DNA of 64,000 nt from contig NZ_WXZL01000001.1 of the NCBI RefSeq assembly GCF_009982895.1, forward strand, positions 1 to 64,000, in the 5' to 3' direction. Below, piece by piece: positions 17,254-29,326 of this stretch (the first letter of the stretch is position 1; each line of letters starts with the position of its first letter). The stretch comes from Deinococcus alpinitundrae (GTDB lineage Bacteria; Deinococcota; Deinococci; Deinococcales; Deinococcaceae). Below the pieces are notes generated by a model, which saw only the letters and a program-made list of their open reading frames with translations, was not told the DNA's origin and searched no databases. The position numbers and the translations under genes were made by a program.

Positions 17254-17282
17254 AGTATAAGGACTGGGCGGGCGCAGGGCAG
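17254..17282 (-). promoter_or_regulatory. Promoter of gatB (leaderless type)
   Basis: TATACT at 17259..17254 on the minus strand ends seven bases before the gatB ATG; CTGCCC at 17282..17277 is 17 bases further upstream as a -35 candidate. Confidence 0.55.
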
Positions 17283-17302
17283 CCTGAAAAGCACCAACCT
17301 GT

Positions 17303-17332
17303 TTGAGCACTCGATTGGACTTCCGTTAAGCT
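17303..17332 (+). promoter_or_regulatory. Promoter of the secreted 327-residue protein (leaderless type)
   Basis: TTGAGC (17303..17308), an 18-base spacer and TAAGCT (17327..17332), ending six bases before the GTG start at 17339. Confidence 0.55.
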
Positions 17333-17338
17333 CTGGCG

Positions 17339-18322
17339 GTGAAATCTTTCAAAATCACCATTCCGTTACTTTTACTCGCCCCGTCCGCCCTGATTTCCGG
17401 TGCGCTGGCTGGAAGCACTGCTGCCCCCAAGCCGGTGATTCGCCCCCAAACAGCGGACAAGGTGTTGCAGCAACTCACTCCCAACGAGCGTGAACTGCTG
17501 CTGTCCTCGGCCAACCTGAGGAGCGAAACGGGCTTCTTGCCGGGGCAATTGCCGCCGAAACTGCCGTTCACCTTGCCCGCCTTGCCGGGTCAGCGCATCG
17601 TGGGCAGCATCGTGAGAAGCGCCCAGGACATGCAACTCTATCTGAAGAGCACCGGGCCTTTTCTGGACGTGCGCGACCGCCTGAGCGGCGCACTCGCCAA
17701 GCAAGGCTGGCTCAAGAAATATCCCAGCGGCCCGGTCAATCAGGCTTTTCTCAGCGACGGACCAGACCCAACCGACAGCAGTTTTTTCGGCGGCTCACCG
17801 TACTGTAAACCGGGGACGGACGAGAATCTGAGCATCAACGCGTACAGTACGGAATCAGACATTGCCGTCAATCTGACGTTCAGCCCTAACTATGACACTG
17901 ACAAGAGTTGCCCGCAGGGTAGCCGCTCAGCCGCGCCCGACAACTTCTATGCCCGCCAGGACAGCTATACCCCTGCCGAATCCAACTGGTCGCTGCCCGA
18001 ACTCGCGCCGCTGCCCCAGACGGAAGCCGAGCAGCGGTCCTCCAGCTACGGCGGCAACGACACTAGCGAGGTGGCGACCCTCTATGCGCCGCAGAATGCC
18101 CAGACCCTCTTTGACCACTACGTCGCGGCCCTCAAGACGGCGGGCTGGACCCTGACCGGGCAGGTCGCCAACCCCGCAGCGTCGGGCGGCGAGGAGCGGC
18201 TGGCCCTCTTTCACCTGACGTTCAAGGGCAAGTCTTTGCAAGGCCTCTTGCAGCTCAAGGCGAGGCCCGGCAAGGGCAGAGAAGGCAAGCAGCGCTTCGA
18301 CGTGAAGCTGGCGGCCAACTGA
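17339..18322 (+). CDS. Secreted protein of unknown function
   Basis: A 327-residue protein with a clear signal peptide (basic start, then [17 protein letters not shown] and a likely cut after ALA). The mature chain is polar, Pro- and Ser-rich, with two Cys (SPYCKPG and KSCPQG) that could form a disulfide outside the membrane. A C-terminal segment [19 protein letters not shown] followed by beta-strands looks like a repeated small domain; an earlier [17 protein letters not shown] has the same shape. No family is recognised. The GTG start is supported by the promoter just upstream. It converges with the YpdA gene 18 bases away. Confidence 0.7.
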   Translation: MKSFKITIPLLLLAPSALISGALAGSTAAPKPVIRPQTADKVLQQLTPNERELLLSSANLRSETGFLPGQLPPKLPFTLPALPGQRIVGSIVRSAQDMQLYLKSTGPFLDVRDRLSGALAKQGWLKKYPSGPVNQAFLSDGPDPTDSSFFGGSPYCKPGTDENLSINAYSTESDIAVNLTFSPNYDTDKSCPQGSRSAAPDNFYARQDSYTPAESNWSLPELAPLPQTEAEQRSSSYGGNDTSEVATLYAPQNAQTLFDHYVAALKTAGWTLTGQVANPAASGGEERLALFHLTFKGKSLQGLLQLKARPGKGREGKQRFDVKLAAN

Positions 18323-18340
18323 TACGGAACCGACTCAGGT

Positions 18341-19366
18341 TCAGACCAGCGCCGCTTCCCGCGCCTCGAGCTGGCGGGCGATCTCGGCCACCGCCTGCTC
18401 GGCGTGGATGCGCCCGTTCTCGATGAACACCTGATTGGTCTTGCCCGCGTAACCTGCCGACCCGGCCACGAACAGGCCCGGCACACTGCTCTCGTGCGCC
18501 CCGCCCAGCACCAGACATTGGTCCGGGTGGGTCGCCAGCTTCAGTTCTTCCAGGAAATCCAGCTTGGGGCGGTAGCCGGTGAGGGCGAAGGTGAAATGCG
18601 TCGGCAACGTTTCAGTGCTGCCGTCCTGATGCTGCACCAGCAGGTGCTCAGGGTGAATCTCCACCACCTGCGACTCGAAGATGGCCTTGATGCTGCCTTC
18701 CTTGATGCGGTTTTCCAGGTCGGGGCGCACCCAGTACTTGATGGTGCTCTTGAGTTCGGGTGCACGCACCACCATCGTCACGTTCGCGCCGCTGCGCCAC
18801 AGATCCAGCGCGGCGTCGGCGGCGCTGTTGCCCGCGCCGATCACGGTCACGTTCAACCGCCAGAAGGGGTGGCCCTCGGTGTAGTAATGGCTGACATTTT
18901 CCGCGTCCTCACCGGGAATACCAAGCTGCAACGGGTTGTCGTAGTAGCCGGTGGCCACGATCACCCGGCGGGCCTCCACCACACCCATCTCGCCGCCCTC
19001 GCCCTCGACTTCCAGCGTGAACCCGGCGGGCGCGGCGTGCAGGCGCGTCACCTCGGCGTACTGACGGATGTTGAGCTGCTCGCGCTGCGCCACCAGGCGG
19101 TAGTACATCAGCGCGTCCTTACGGTCGGGCTTGTCGTGGCCCGTCACCATCGGGTGGTTGCCGATTTCGAGTTCCGGCGCGGTGGTGAAAAAGGTCATGT
19201 AGGTGGGGTAATCGAAAATAGCGTTGACCACACAGCCCTTATCGAGCACCACATAGCTCAGGCCCGCCCGCTTGCAACTGATGGCGGCAGCCAGGCCCAC
19301 CGGCCCCGCGCCCACGATGGCGACATCGAACAGGCCGTTTTGAGAGGAAGCGTCGTTGGAGTTCAT
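18341..19366 (-). CDS. ypdA: YpdA-type bacillithiol disulfide reductase
   Basis: A 341-residue FAD/NAD(P)H oxidoreductase of the YpdA family. The FAD-binding [12 protein letters not shown] is near residue 17 and the NAD(P)H-binding [16 protein letters not shown] is near 170. There is no CxxC redox pair of thioredoxin reductase type, but the segment [29 protein letters not shown] matches YpdA, which reduces bacillithiol disulfide using a single Cys. Deinococcus species make bacillithiol, so this is an antioxidant enzyme. Start at 19366 (MNSND) has CACAAT six bases upstream. It stands alone between the secreted protein and a small membrane protein. Confidence 0.85.
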   Translation of the reverse strand: MNSNDASSQNGLFDVAIVGAGPVGLAAAISCKRAGLSYVVLDKGCVVNAIFDYPTYMTFFTTAPELEIGNHPMVTGHDKPDRKDALMYYRLVAQREQLNIRQYAEVTRLHAAPAGFTLEVEGEGGEMGVVEARRVIVATGYYDNPLQLGIPGEDAENVSHYYTEGHPFWRLNVTVIGAGNSAADAALDLWRSGANVTMVVRAPELKSTIKYWVRPDLENRIKEGSIKAIFESQVVEIHPEHLLVQHQDGSTETLPTHFTFALTGYRPKLDFLEELKLATHPDQCLVLGGAHESSVPGLFVAGSAGYAGKTNQVFIENGRIHAEQAVAEIARQLEAREAALV

Positions 19367-19468
19367 CCGAAAATTGTGCCACGCGCAGCGCGCCGCAACG
19401 GTGAGTTCGGCTTCCGGCGGCGTTTGGAAAAGGCCATCTGACTGCCCGGGCATGTGCTGAAATAAAGC

Positions 19469-19702
19469 ATGGACCTCGACTCGCTGACCCCGGTGGACCA
19501 TGCGCGGCGCTACGCCCTGCTGCTGGCCTCCGCGCTGGGCACCTTCGTCTTCATCGCGCTGTGGATGGCGCTGGAATGGAACTTCTTCGTGGCGGTGCTG
19601 ATCGGCGTAGGGGCGGGCACGCTGTCGTTCTATCCGTTTCGCGCTGTGTCGCGGCTGCTGTTTCCGCCGCCGCGCCGGACCGTTCGGCGGGTCAGGAAGT
19701 AG
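19469..19702 (+). CDS. Small membrane protein
   Basis: A 77-residue protein with two hydrophobic helices ([21 protein letters not shown] and [19 protein letters not shown]) and a strongly basic C-terminus, suggesting the tail lies in the cytosol. Function is not recognised. It begins at ATG 19469 and stands 92 bases before the siroheme synthase gene, separated by a promoter, so it is probably a separate unit. Confidence 0.6.
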   Translation: MDLDSLTPVDHARRYALLLASALGTFVFIALWMALEWNFFVAVLIGVGAGTLSFYPFRAVSRLLFPPPRRTVRRVRK

Positions 19703-19743
19703 ACCGGATCAAGGCGGCAAACCTGCACCAGCACGCATTTCCG

Positions 19744-19787
19744 ACCGGTCGGTCGGGGACGTTGCGCCCCCCGAACCGGTCTATACT
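19744..19787 (+). promoter_or_regulatory. Promoter and repeated ACCGGT sites before the tetrapyrrole genes
   Basis: TATACT (19782..19787) ends six bases before the GTG at 19794. Upstream is a perfect 12-base palindrome CCGACCGGTCGG (19741..19752); a second ACCGGT (19775..19780) lies 31 bases from the ACCGGT core of the first (19744..19749), about three helical turns. This looks like a pair of operator sites. The regulator is unknown. Confidence 0.5.
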
Positions 19788-19793
19788 GCCCCA

Positions 19794-20351
19794 GTGAATC
19801 TGGCAGCCATCCTTCAACTCGGCGGCGAAACGGCCCTGGTCGTGGGCGGCGGCAAGGTGGCCGTGCGCCGCGCCGCGACCCTGCTGGCCGCCGGCCTGCA
19901 CGTCCGGGTCGTCGCGCTCGAGATCGTGCCCCAGCTGCTGACTATGGGCTGTGATTACCAGCAGCGGGCCTTTCTTCCCAGCGACCTCGCTGGCGTGCGG
20001 GTGGTCGTAGTCTGCACCAGCAATCCGGCCGTCAACGACGAGGTCACAAAGCTGGCCCTGGCCGCGGGCGCACTGGTCAACCACGCGGGCGAGGCGGGCG
20101 CGGGCAATTTGCGCTTTCCGGCGGTGCTGGAGCGCGGCAGCGTCACGGTGGCGATCAGCAGCGGCAGTGAGTTGCCGATGCTGGCCCAGGCCCTGCGCGA
20201 GAAGGTGGCGCTCAGCTTGCCCGCCGAGTTGCCGCTCAGCGTCTGGAGTACCCAGCGTGACGCGGCCCTGGGCCTCGATGCGGAGGGGCAACAGGCGGCC
20301 ATGAACGACCTGCGCGCCGAGATTCGCGCCGCCGTGGGGCTGGGCACATGA
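19794..20351 (+). CDS. Precorrin-2 dehydrogenase / siroheme synthase N-terminal type
   Basis: A 185-residue protein like Met8 and the CysG N-terminal part, which oxidises precorrin-2 to sirohydrochlorin with NAD and may insert iron. The NAD-binding loop is [12 protein letters not shown], followed by the strands VRVVALE and [17 protein letters not shown], and the segment [33 protein letters not shown] is typical. The methyltransferase half of CysG is absent here. The GTG start is supported by TATACT six bases upstream. It overlaps hemA by four bases, so both are co-translated. Confidence 0.88.
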   Translation: MNLAAILQLGGETALVVGGGKVAVRRAATLLAAGLHVRVVALEIVPQLLTMGCDYQQRAFLPSDLAGVRVVVVCTSNPAVNDEVTKLALAAGALVNHAGEAGAGNLRFPAVLERGSVTVAISSGSELPMLAQALREKVALSLPAELPLSVWSTQRDAALGLDAEGQQAAMNDLRAEIRAAVGLGT

Positions 20352-21412
20352 GCTTCGGCACGCTCGATCTGGCCGTCGTCGGCCTCAACCACACCACCGC
20401 GCCCATTGCCGTGCGAGAGCGGGCCACCGTGCGCGACGACGAGCGGGAGGCGATTCTGGCGCACCTGCGCCGGCACGCCCACGAGGTCATGTTGCTGGCG
20501 ACCTGCAACCGCACCGAGGTGTATCTGGCCGGCATCGGCGGTGACCCGCTCTCGGCCTTCGAGGGCTCGTGGGGCCACCTGCTGCGCGAGTATCTGTACG
20601 TCTACCAGGGCGAGGAAGCCGCACGGCATCTCTACCGGGTATCTTCGGGCCTGGACAGCCTGGTCATCGGAGAGACCCAGATTCAGGGCCAGGTCAAACG
20701 GGCCTGGCAAGACGCCTCGAAACGCGGCGACACCGCAGCGCTACTCAACAAGGCTGCCCAGGGTGCGCTTAGCGCAGGCAAACGGGTACGCTTCGAGACT
20801 GGACTTTCCGACAAGGTGGTGAGCGTGTCGAGCGCCGCCGTGGACTTGGCCCACCAGCACCTGGGCGATTTGACGGGCCGCACCGCTTTGATCGTGGGTG
20901 CGGGTGAAACCGCCGAGTTGACCTTAATTCACCTCAAGGCGGCGGGCGTGCAGGACATCATCGTGGTCAACCGCACCGCCGAGCGGGCCCAGCAACTGGC
21001 CGACAAACTCGGCGGGCGGGCCTGCGCCCACGAATACCTTCAGGAAGTGCTGCCGGAAGCCGACGTGGTCATCGCGTCGAGTGCCGCGCCGCATTACGTA
21101 CTGGGCGCTTCCGGCGTGGCCGACGCCCTGAAAGAGCGCCCCGAGCGCCCGATGATGCTGATCGACATCAGCGTGCCGCGCATTCTCAACCCCGACATCA
21201 GCACTTTGCCGGGCGCGCACCTCTTTAACCTTGACGACCTTCAGGGCGTGGTCAGCCGCAACCTGGCCTCGCGCCGCGCCGCGCTGCCCCAGGCCGGGCG
21301 CATCGTGGACGAGGCGGTGGCCGAGTTGGTGCGCTGGCAGGACTTCCGACAGTCGCACGGACTGGCCCGTCCAGCGGCCCAGGACGCCCGGTTGCCAACC
21401 GCCTGCGACTGA
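20348..21412 (+). CDS. hemA: Glutamyl-tRNA reductase
   Basis: A 354-residue HemA, which reduces Glu-tRNA to glutamate-1-semialdehyde in the first committed step of tetrapyrrole synthesis in the C5 pathway. The catalytic Cys is in [31 protein letters not shown] is the signature segment; NADPH binds at [16 protein letters not shown]. The protein is shorter than the usual 400 or more residues because the C-terminal dimerisation helices end early, near [10 protein letters not shown]. The start overlaps the preceding gene as ATGA. Confidence 0.93.
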   Translation: MSFGTLDLAVVGLNHTTAPIAVRERATVRDDEREAILAHLRRHAHEVMLLATCNRTEVYLAGIGGDPLSAFEGSWGHLLREYLYVYQGEEAARHLYRVSSGLDSLVIGETQIQGQVKRAWQDASKRGDTAALLNKAAQGALSAGKRVRFETGLSDKVVSVSSAAVDLAHQHLGDLTGRTALIVGAGETAELTLIHLKAAGVQDIIVVNRTAERAQQLADKLGGRACAHEYLQEVLPEADVVIASSAAPHYVLGASGVADALKERPERPMMLIDISVPRILNPDISTLPGAHLFNLDDLQGVVSRNLASRRAALPQAGRIVDEAVAELVRWQDFRQSHGLARPAAQDARLPTACD

Positions 21413-21429
21413 GGACAGTACCCTGAGGT

Positions 21430-22539
21430 ATGTCCCGGCCCGCCACTAGCCCCAGCGCCACCCCGCCTGCCGAGCGCGCCCCGCTGCCCGACGTGCTGCG
21501 CGGCCTGGCCCTTTTGGGCATTCTGTGTGTCAACGCCCAGGATTTCGCCGGGTACGCCGAGTGGACCCAGCACGGCGTAGACTGGGGCGCCCAGATTGTG
21601 ATCGATCTGCTGCTCAACGGCAAGTTCATCAGCGTGTTCGCCATGCTGTTCGGGGCCGGGGCCTTCACGCTGCTGGAACGCGGCAGCAGGGGTCTGCTGC
21701 TGCGGCGACTGGCCGTGCTGCTGGTCGTCGGCACGCTGCATTACGTGCTGGTCTGGCACGGCGACATCATCGCCAACTACGCGGTGGTCGGCGTGGCGCT
21801 GGTCTTGCTGGAGCAAGCGCGGCCCCGGCTACTGGTTCTGGTTGGAGTGCTCTCAGGCGTCGGCTGGGTGCTGAGTTTCGTGGGCAGCGTCGGTGGGCTG
21901 GTCGGGAGCAGGCGGCTGCCGGAGGTGGTTTCGGCGGGGCAGAGTTCTCTGGACATCCTCTCGGCCCGCGCCCATCAGGTGCTGCCCGCGCTCGGTTCGG
22001 TGGTGGGCTTCGACGGGTTCTGGTTGCTGGCCCTGTTCTGCTTCGGCGGCGCACTCTACCGCTCGGGGGTGCTGTGGTGGCCCGAGCAACACCGCCCAGC
22101 TTTGAAGTGGCTGCTGGCGCTCGGCCTCGGCGTGGGGCTGCCGCTGAATCTGCTGCTGGCTTTTTTCAACACCCAGAGCGCTTACAGCGCCGAGGTGTGG
22201 GGCCTGCTGGCCCGGCTGGTCGGGGGTCTGGGGCTGGCCCTGGCCTACATCGGTGGGGTCGGGCTGCTGACCGCCTCCGGCAAGCTCGGGGGGCTGACCT
22301 GGTTCGCCGCCTCCGGTCGCCTGGCGCTCAGCAATTACCTGGCCCAGTCGCTGATCATGACCACTGTCTTTTACCCGTATGGCCTGAACCTTTACGGCCA
22401 CTGGGGAGCCTTTCGCGCCCTGCTGCTGGCGCTGGCGCTGGGCCTGGCCCAGGTATGGGCTTCGAACCTGTACCTGCGGCGCTTCTCGACCGGCCCGGCG
22501 GAGTGGCTGATCAGAAAGTTGGTGTACGGCTGGCGCTGA
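21430..22539 (+). CDS. DUF418 family membrane protein
   Basis: A 369-residue multi-helix membrane protein of the DUF418 (YeiB-like) family. The N-terminal LPDVLRGLALLGILCVN is characteristic, as are GKFISVFAMLFGAGAFTLLERG and the C-terminal GRLALSNYLAQSLIMTTVFY. Its function is not known; family relatives resemble acyltransferase-type membrane proteins. The start at ATG 21430 has TACCCT five bases upstream and GAGG next to it. It follows hemA by 17 bases and ends overlapping the APH-fold kinase gene on the other strand by 29 bases. Confidence 0.82.
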   Translation: MSRPATSPSATPPAERAPLPDVLRGLALLGILCVNAQDFAGYAEWTQHGVDWGAQIVIDLLLNGKFISVFAMLFGAGAFTLLERGSRGLLLRRLAVLLVVGTLHYVLVWHGDIIANYAVVGVALVLLEQARPRLLVLVGVLSGVGWVLSFVGSVGGLVGSRRLPEVVSAGQSSLDILSARAHQVLPALGSVVGFDGFWLLALFCFGGALYRSGVLWWPEQHRPALKWLLALGLGVGLPLNLLLAFFNTQSAYSAEVWGLLARLVGGLGLALAYIGGVGLLTASGKLGGLTWFAASGRLALSNYLAQSLIMTTVFYPYGLNLYGHWGAFRALLLALALGLAQVWASNLYLRRFSTGPAEWLIRKLVYGWR

Positions 22540-23359
22540 GGGCAGCCCGCAGATAGTCTGCCGCCCGCCGCAGCCGCAGCGGGTCGAGCGCGGCGCGGCT
22601 GGCCCGGTGAAACGCCAGCGGCACGGCCATCAAGCGGGCCTGGGCCTCCAGGTCTGGCGACCCGTAACCCGACAGAAACGCCGGAAGCCTTTCCCAGCCC
22701 CAGAACAACGCGAATGAGGCCGCGTCCCAGCCGGGCGGCCCAGCCACCGCGTCGCCGAAGTCGAGCAGACCGCTGAGCAGTCTGTCCTCAAACAGAAATT
22801 GCTCGCGGTGAAGATCGCTGTGGTTGATGACAGGCGTAGTGTCAGCCAGGGCCAGCAGCGACTCTTCCAGCGGAGCCAACCGGTTCAGCAGCTCAGGCGC
22901 GAAACGCATCAGCGGATGCTGCTTGAGCAGCGTGGTGCCGAAGGGCCAGGCGTCGGTCAGGCGGGTCTGAATGCCCTCAGGCAGCGTCGGGGCTTCTGCG
23001 ACGAATGGCCCGCCTTGATCGCGCAGCAGGCCCCAGCCCGACACTGGGAGCGAATGCAGTGCCGCCACCGCCGCGCCGATCTGGGCCGCCTGGGCATCGC
23101 TGATCTGCATGAGTGCCGTCCCAGCGAGCAATGAATCGAGGCTCCAGCCCTCCCCCACCGCTTGCGGGGCGGCCACCGGCGCGCCCAGCCGACCCAGGGC
23201 GCGGCGCAGCTCGGCGTCCACCGCAAAACGGGCTGGTCCGCTTCGCAGAACCATATCGCCCACCCGGTACACCCGGCAGGTTGCGCCCACTGCCAGGAAC
23301 ACCGGCTCGTCCCTCAGCCCCAGGCGGCGACACAGGGCCAGGGCCGCCCCGGCGTTCAT
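22511..23359 (-). CDS. Aminoglycoside phosphotransferase-fold kinase
   Basis: A 282-residue protein of the APH/choline kinase fold. The catalytic loop is [13 protein letters not shown] and the metal-binding segment is [15 protein letters not shown]; the early region [21 protein letters not shown] corresponds to the ATP loop. The substrate may be a small amino-sugar or metabolite; resistance is not implied. It is the last gene of the CarH-Crp-NmrA group and its ATG overlaps the preceding stop by four bases. Convergent overlap with the DUF418 gene is 29 bases. Confidence 0.82.
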   Translation of the reverse strand: MNAGAALALCRRLGLRDEPVFLAVGATCRVYRVGDMVLRSGPARFAVDAELRRALGRLGAPVAAPQAVGEGWSLDSLLAGTALMQISDAQAAQIGAAVAALHSLPVSGWGLLRDQGGPFVAEAPTLPEGIQTRLTDAWPFGTTLLKQHPLMRFAPELLNRLAPLEESLLALADTTPVINHSDLHREQFLFEDRLLSGLLDFGDAVAGPPGWDAASFALFWGWERLPAFLSGYGSPDLEAQARLMAVPLAFHRASRAALDPLRLRRAADYLRAALSASRTPTF

Positions 23360-24276
23360 TTCCTCAGAAGCTGTGGCAGTTCCTGTTCCAGATTCAGCAT
23401 CGGCAGATCGAAGGCCCGGCGGGCCGATTCAGGGTCGCCGGTGTTGCCTTCCAGCAGCATGGCGTACTGGTCTTTGGTAATCGGCGGGCTGGGCAGCAGG
23501 TTCATCAGCGGCACGACCAGGTTCATCAGCGGCAGCGGCACCGGCACAATCGTCTTGCGCTTGCCCAGCGCCGAGAGTTCGAGGTTCAGCAGTTCGCGGA
23601 AGGTGTACTCGGCCGGGCCAGTCAGCTCGTACGTCTGCCCCACCGTCTCGGGCCGCTCCAGCGCACCCGCAAAGGCGGCAGCCACATCCTGAATGCTGAC
23701 AGGGCGAAAGGGAAAGTGTCCGTCACCAATCTGCGGCACGATGGGGGCCTGAGACACCAGATTTTTCAGCACCCGTCCGAAGAAGTCGTCGCCGGGGCCA
23801 AAGATCAACGACGGCTCGAAAATGGTGTAGGCCGCCCCGCTGGCCCGGACGAGCTGCTCGGCCTGCCCCTTGGTGGAGCTGTAGCCGCTCTTGCTGGCCG
23901 GATCCGCGCCCAGGGCACTCATGTGCAGGTAGCGCGCTCCACTGGGCAGGGCCGCCAGCACGTTGCGGGTGCCCTCGACATGCACCCGGCCGAAGGTCTG
24001 CGCACCCTTCTCGGCGATGATGCCCACCAGATGAACCACCGCGCCCGGCTGCACGTCGTTGACGGCGGCCTGCATCCCATCCCGGCTGGTCACGTCGGCC
24101 TTGACCCCCACCGCGCCGGGCAGCCCCTGGCCTTCCCGTGATCCAGCGAACACCGTATAGCCGCGCCGCAGCAACTCGGCGACCACCGCCTTGCCGACGA
24201 AGCCGCTGGCCCCGGTGACAAGCACCCGCAGGGCGGCGGCAGACGGGGAAGCGGCGAACGGATGCGGTTGGGTCAT
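23356..24276 (-). CDS. NmrA/NDUFA9-like NAD(P)-binding protein
   Basis: A 306-residue atypical SDR. The cofactor loop is [20 protein letters not shown] near residue 19; the chain continues with [27 protein letters not shown] in outline and a Tyr at [13 protein letters not shown] (Tyr-x3-Lys pattern). It matches the complex I NDUFA9-like and NmrA group, which often act as redox or regulatory proteins rather than classical dehydrogenases. A membrane-loving segment ([17 protein letters not shown]) lies near the C-terminus. It is coupled by ATGA overlaps on both sides to the Crp and APH-fold genes, so it belongs to the light/B12-type operon. Confidence 0.82.
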   Translation of the reverse strand: MTQPHPFAASPSAAALRVLVTGASGFVGKAVVAELLRRGYTVFAGSREGQGLPGAVGVKADVTSRDGMQAAVNDVQPGAVVHLVGIIAEKGAQTFGRVHVEGTRNVLAALPSGARYLHMSALGADPASKSGYSSTKGQAEQLVRASGAAYTIFEPSLIFGPGDDFFGRVLKNLVSQAPIVPQIGDGHFPFRPVSIQDVAAAFAGALERPETVGQTYELTGPAEYTFRELLNLELSALGKRKTIVPVPLPLMNLVVPLMNLLPSPPITKDQYAMLLEGNTGDPESARRAFDLPMLNLEQELPQLLRK

Positions 24277-24920
24277 GAATCGGTCTCCTTGGAAGCGGGG
24301 GTGGGGTCGGCCAAGCTGACCAGGGCGCGCAGCCCAGCCAGATTGGTGAGGGTAATGTGCCGGTAGCCGGTTTCGATCAAGCCCGCGCAGCGCAGCTCGG
24401 TAATGGCCTTGCTGACCGACTCGCGGGTGCTGCCGCTGCCCTCGGCCAGCAGTTCGTGGGTGGCGCGCACGTACAGGCGGTTTTCGGCGTCCTCGGCACC
24501 CAGCGGCGTATCGGCGAGTTGCAGCAGGTAGCGCACCACCCGCAGCCGCAAATCCCCCGACTGCAAGCTGACCTCGTGGTCGACGACCCGGCCCAGCTGA
24601 CGCCCCAGGCTGCGGGCCAGCGCCAGCACCGCACCCTCGGGCAGGCTCGCCGGATCGACCTGCACGATGCTGGAGCCGGTCAGCACCTCGGCGTGGTGGC
24701 GGTAGTATCCGCCGTTGAGGGCGTCCTCGCCGCAATAATCGCCCGGCAAGACCAGCCGCAGGGTCATCAGGCGGCCACGCGGCGTCAGCTGGCTCAGGCG
24801 GATCAGCCCGGTTTCGACGCGGTAAAGACCCTGCACCGGGTCGTGCTGGCGAAACAGGTAGGTGCCGCGCGCGTAGCGCTGCCCGGCGGCCCCGTGTCCA
24901 CGGCTGAAGGCGGCGTTCAT
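24273..24920 (-). CDS. Crp/Fnr-family transcriptional regulator
   Basis: A 215-residue regulator with an N-terminal cyclic-nucleotide-type beta-barrel ([28 protein letters not shown]) and a C-terminal helix-turn-helix ([31 protein letters not shown]). The cAMP-pocket pattern is incomplete: the Arg is kept but is followed by His rather than Ser. There is no Fnr-type Cys cluster. In Thermus thermophilus a Crp-type protein (LdrP) next to the B12 regulator LitR activates light-induced genes, apparently without cAMP, and this gene sits exactly in that position. Start at 24920 is taken because it overlaps the CarH stop by four bases. Confidence 0.85.
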   Translation of the reverse strand: MNAAFSRGHGAAGQRYARGTYLFRQHDPVQGLYRVETGLIRLSQLTPRGRLMTLRLVLPGDYCGEDALNGGYYRHHAEVLTGSSIVQVDPASLPEGAVLALARSLGRQLGRVVDHEVSLQSGDLRLRVVRYLLQLADTPLGAEDAENRLYVRATHELLAEGSGSTRESVSKAITELRCAGLIETGYRHITLTNLAGLRALVSLADPTPASKETDS

Positions 24921-25873
24921 GCCCGGCGCTCCTGAACTTCCAGCGCGTCCACGATCATGCGGGCGGCCTGCACCGCGTCGGGTCCGGCCCACTGACCCAG
25001 CTCGGCGGCAGCCTGAGGCAGGGTGTTGAGGATATGGCCGCCCACGAACACCGGGATGTCCTGGCCCTGCAAATCGCTGCGCTGGCTCAGGGCCGCCTGA
25101 AGCGCTTCCTGGGTGTTGATGCTGAGCAAGATGGCCTGCGCGCCGACGCTGCGAGCGTACACCGCCAGGTCACCCAGCGGGGTGTTGGCCCCCACGTACT
25201 GCACCTGCACACCCAGGCGGCGCAGCACCACGCTGAGCATCAGCAGGCCGAGTTCGTGCTGCTCCTGCGGTCCGCAGGCGGCCACCACCGTCGGGCCGAA
25301 GCGGCTGTGGCCCGCTGCACTCAGCAGCGCCGTCAGTTGCGAGCGTAGGAAGGCGCTGGCCTGGTGCTCGTGCGCCACAGTGATCTCGCCGCGTTCCCAT
25401 TTCTCGCCGAGAAGGCCCAGAGCCGGCTGGATGAACTGCATCAGCACGCCCTCGATGTTGATGCGGGCCTGGGCCTCGGCCAGCAGCCGCTCGGCTCCGG
25501 TCAGATCCGACTTGATCAAGGCGTCCACCAGTGTCTGGGCCGCCAGCGGCGCGGTTCCTGCAGCCTGACCCGGCGACAGCGGGGTGGGCAGCACGAGGGC
25601 AGAATCGCCCGGCGTCTCGCCCAGCACCGCGAACTGTTCCCTGGCGAGTTCGGCGGCGCGGCTGACCGGCACGCCCTCCTCGGTGCGCTGGCGCATGAAG
25701 TCGATCAATGCCACGTCCCGCCGACTGTAGAGCCGGTAACCGCTGGCGTTGCGCTCTGGATGCGGCAATCCGTAACGCCGCTCCCACTGCCGCAGGGTGG
25801 TGGCCGGCACGCCGGAGCGCGCCTCCACCTCGCTGGCGGTAAAGAGGCCACTGGAATCTGCCGAACGCGTCAT
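24917..25873 (-). CDS. MerR-type regulator with B12-binding domain, CarH/LitR-like
   Basis: A 318-residue protein with a MerR winged helix ([20 protein letters not shown], residues about 11-30), a linker, a four-helix B12-cap and a Rossmann B12-binding domain. The photoreceptor signature W-x9-E-H is present (W159, E169, H170), and the lower-ligand His is in QEQHELGLL (H206). In Thermus CarH the residue right after Trp is His132, used in the light adduct; here it is Glu160. Known CarH proteins bind adenosylcobalamin, repress carotenoid genes in the dark and fall apart in light. This gene heads a four-gene overlapping operon. The promoter is at 25882..25910. No carotenoid gene is adjacent. Confidence 0.85.
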   Translation of the reverse strand: MTRSADSSGLFTASEVEARSGVPATTLRQWERRYGLPHPERNASGYRLYSRRDVALIDFMRQRTEEGVPVSRAAELAREQFAVLGETPGDSALVLPTPLSPGQAAGTAPLAAQTLVDALIKSDLTGAERLLAEAQARINIEGVLMQFIQPALGLLGEKWERGEITVAHEHQASAFLRSQLTALLSAAGHSRFGPTVVAACGPQEQHELGLLMLSVVLRRLGVQVQYVGANTPLGDLAVYARSVGAQAILLSINTQEALQAALSQRSDLQGQDIPVFVGGHILNTLPQAAAELGQWAGPDAVQAARMIVDALEVQERRA

Positions 25874-25881
25874 ATCAACGC

Positions 25882-25910
25882 TTATTAGGGCACACCACAG
25901 CGGCGGGGAA
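25882..25910 (-). promoter_or_regulatory. Promoter of the CarH-like operon
   Basis: Minus strand: TTCCCC (25910..25905), a 17-base spacer and TAATAA (25887..25882), then eight bases to the ATG. The cupin gene ends only 42 bases before the ATG, so read-through from topA is also possible. No clear CarH operator repeat was found in the 42 bases. Confidence 0.45.
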
Positions 25911-25915
25911 CCGTA

Positions 25916-26242
25916 TCATTGAGCGGAATGCACCGTGGGGTACCTGGCCTCGCCGCCGATATGCAGCGCCGTGCAGTGGCGGCGGGCAGGGAGCAGGCGG
26001 TGGGCGAGACCCAGACTGCAGGCCTCGCCGGAGCGCAGGTGCAGGAACGCGCCGTCGGCGAAGTCGATCAGCAGTTCGCCTTCCAGGCACAGCACCGCGC
26101 CGCCCGCCTCGCCCACGTGCACCCGTGTCAAGTGCAGCGCCCGCAGGCCGGTGCCGGGCAACCAGACCGGCTGATCCGGTGTGACCTTTGCCAGCCGCGT
26201 CAGGTGCAACGCGGCGGGCGGCTGGGGCGGCGGACCGGGCAA
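25916..26242 (-). CDS. Small cupin-like protein
   Basis: A 108-residue protein with a cupin-like beta layout: VHVGEAGGAVLCLEGELLIDFADGAFLHLRSGEACSL shows the usual order of glycine-turned strands, but the metal-binding His-x-His pair is lost, so it may not bind metal. The start is TTG at 26242, six bases after the topA stop, with AGGCGG upstream. It is therefore co-transcribed with topA and followed by the CarH operon 42 bases later. Function is unknown. Confidence 0.6.
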   Translation of the reverse strand: MPGPPPQPPAALHLTRLAKVTPDQPVWLPGTGLRALHLTRVHVGEAGGAVLCLEGELLIDFADGAFLHLRSGEACSLGLAHRLLPARRHCTALHIGGEARYPTVHSAQ

Positions 26243-26248
26243 GGCCGC

Positions 26249-29173
<2,925 letters not shown>

Positions 29174-29226
29174 GGGGTTCCAGAAAAGCCGGGCGCGCGC
29201 GGGGAGAAAGGGGTCATGTGGGATGC

Positions 29227-29254
29227 ACTGTATTACACAGTCCCCGTTTGGCAA
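29227..29254 (-). promoter_or_regulatory. Promoter of topA
   Basis: TTGCCA (29254..29249) and TACAGT (29232..29227) on the minus strand are 16 bases apart; the transcript would have a leader of about 45 bases. Confidence 0.5.
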
Positions 29255-29311
29255 GGTCATCCGCCTAACCGAAGGGGCCTGCAAGGTTGCTCAGCGGAAT
29301 CCGGCAACCGC

Positions 29312-29317
29312 TAGACT
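29312..29317 (+). promoter_or_regulatory. -10 element of the YdcF-like gene
   Basis: TAGACT lies nine bases before the GTG at 29327; TTGCTC at 29287..29292 is a possible -35 with a 19-base spacer. Confidence 0.45.
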
Positions 29318-29326
29318 GACTCCCGC

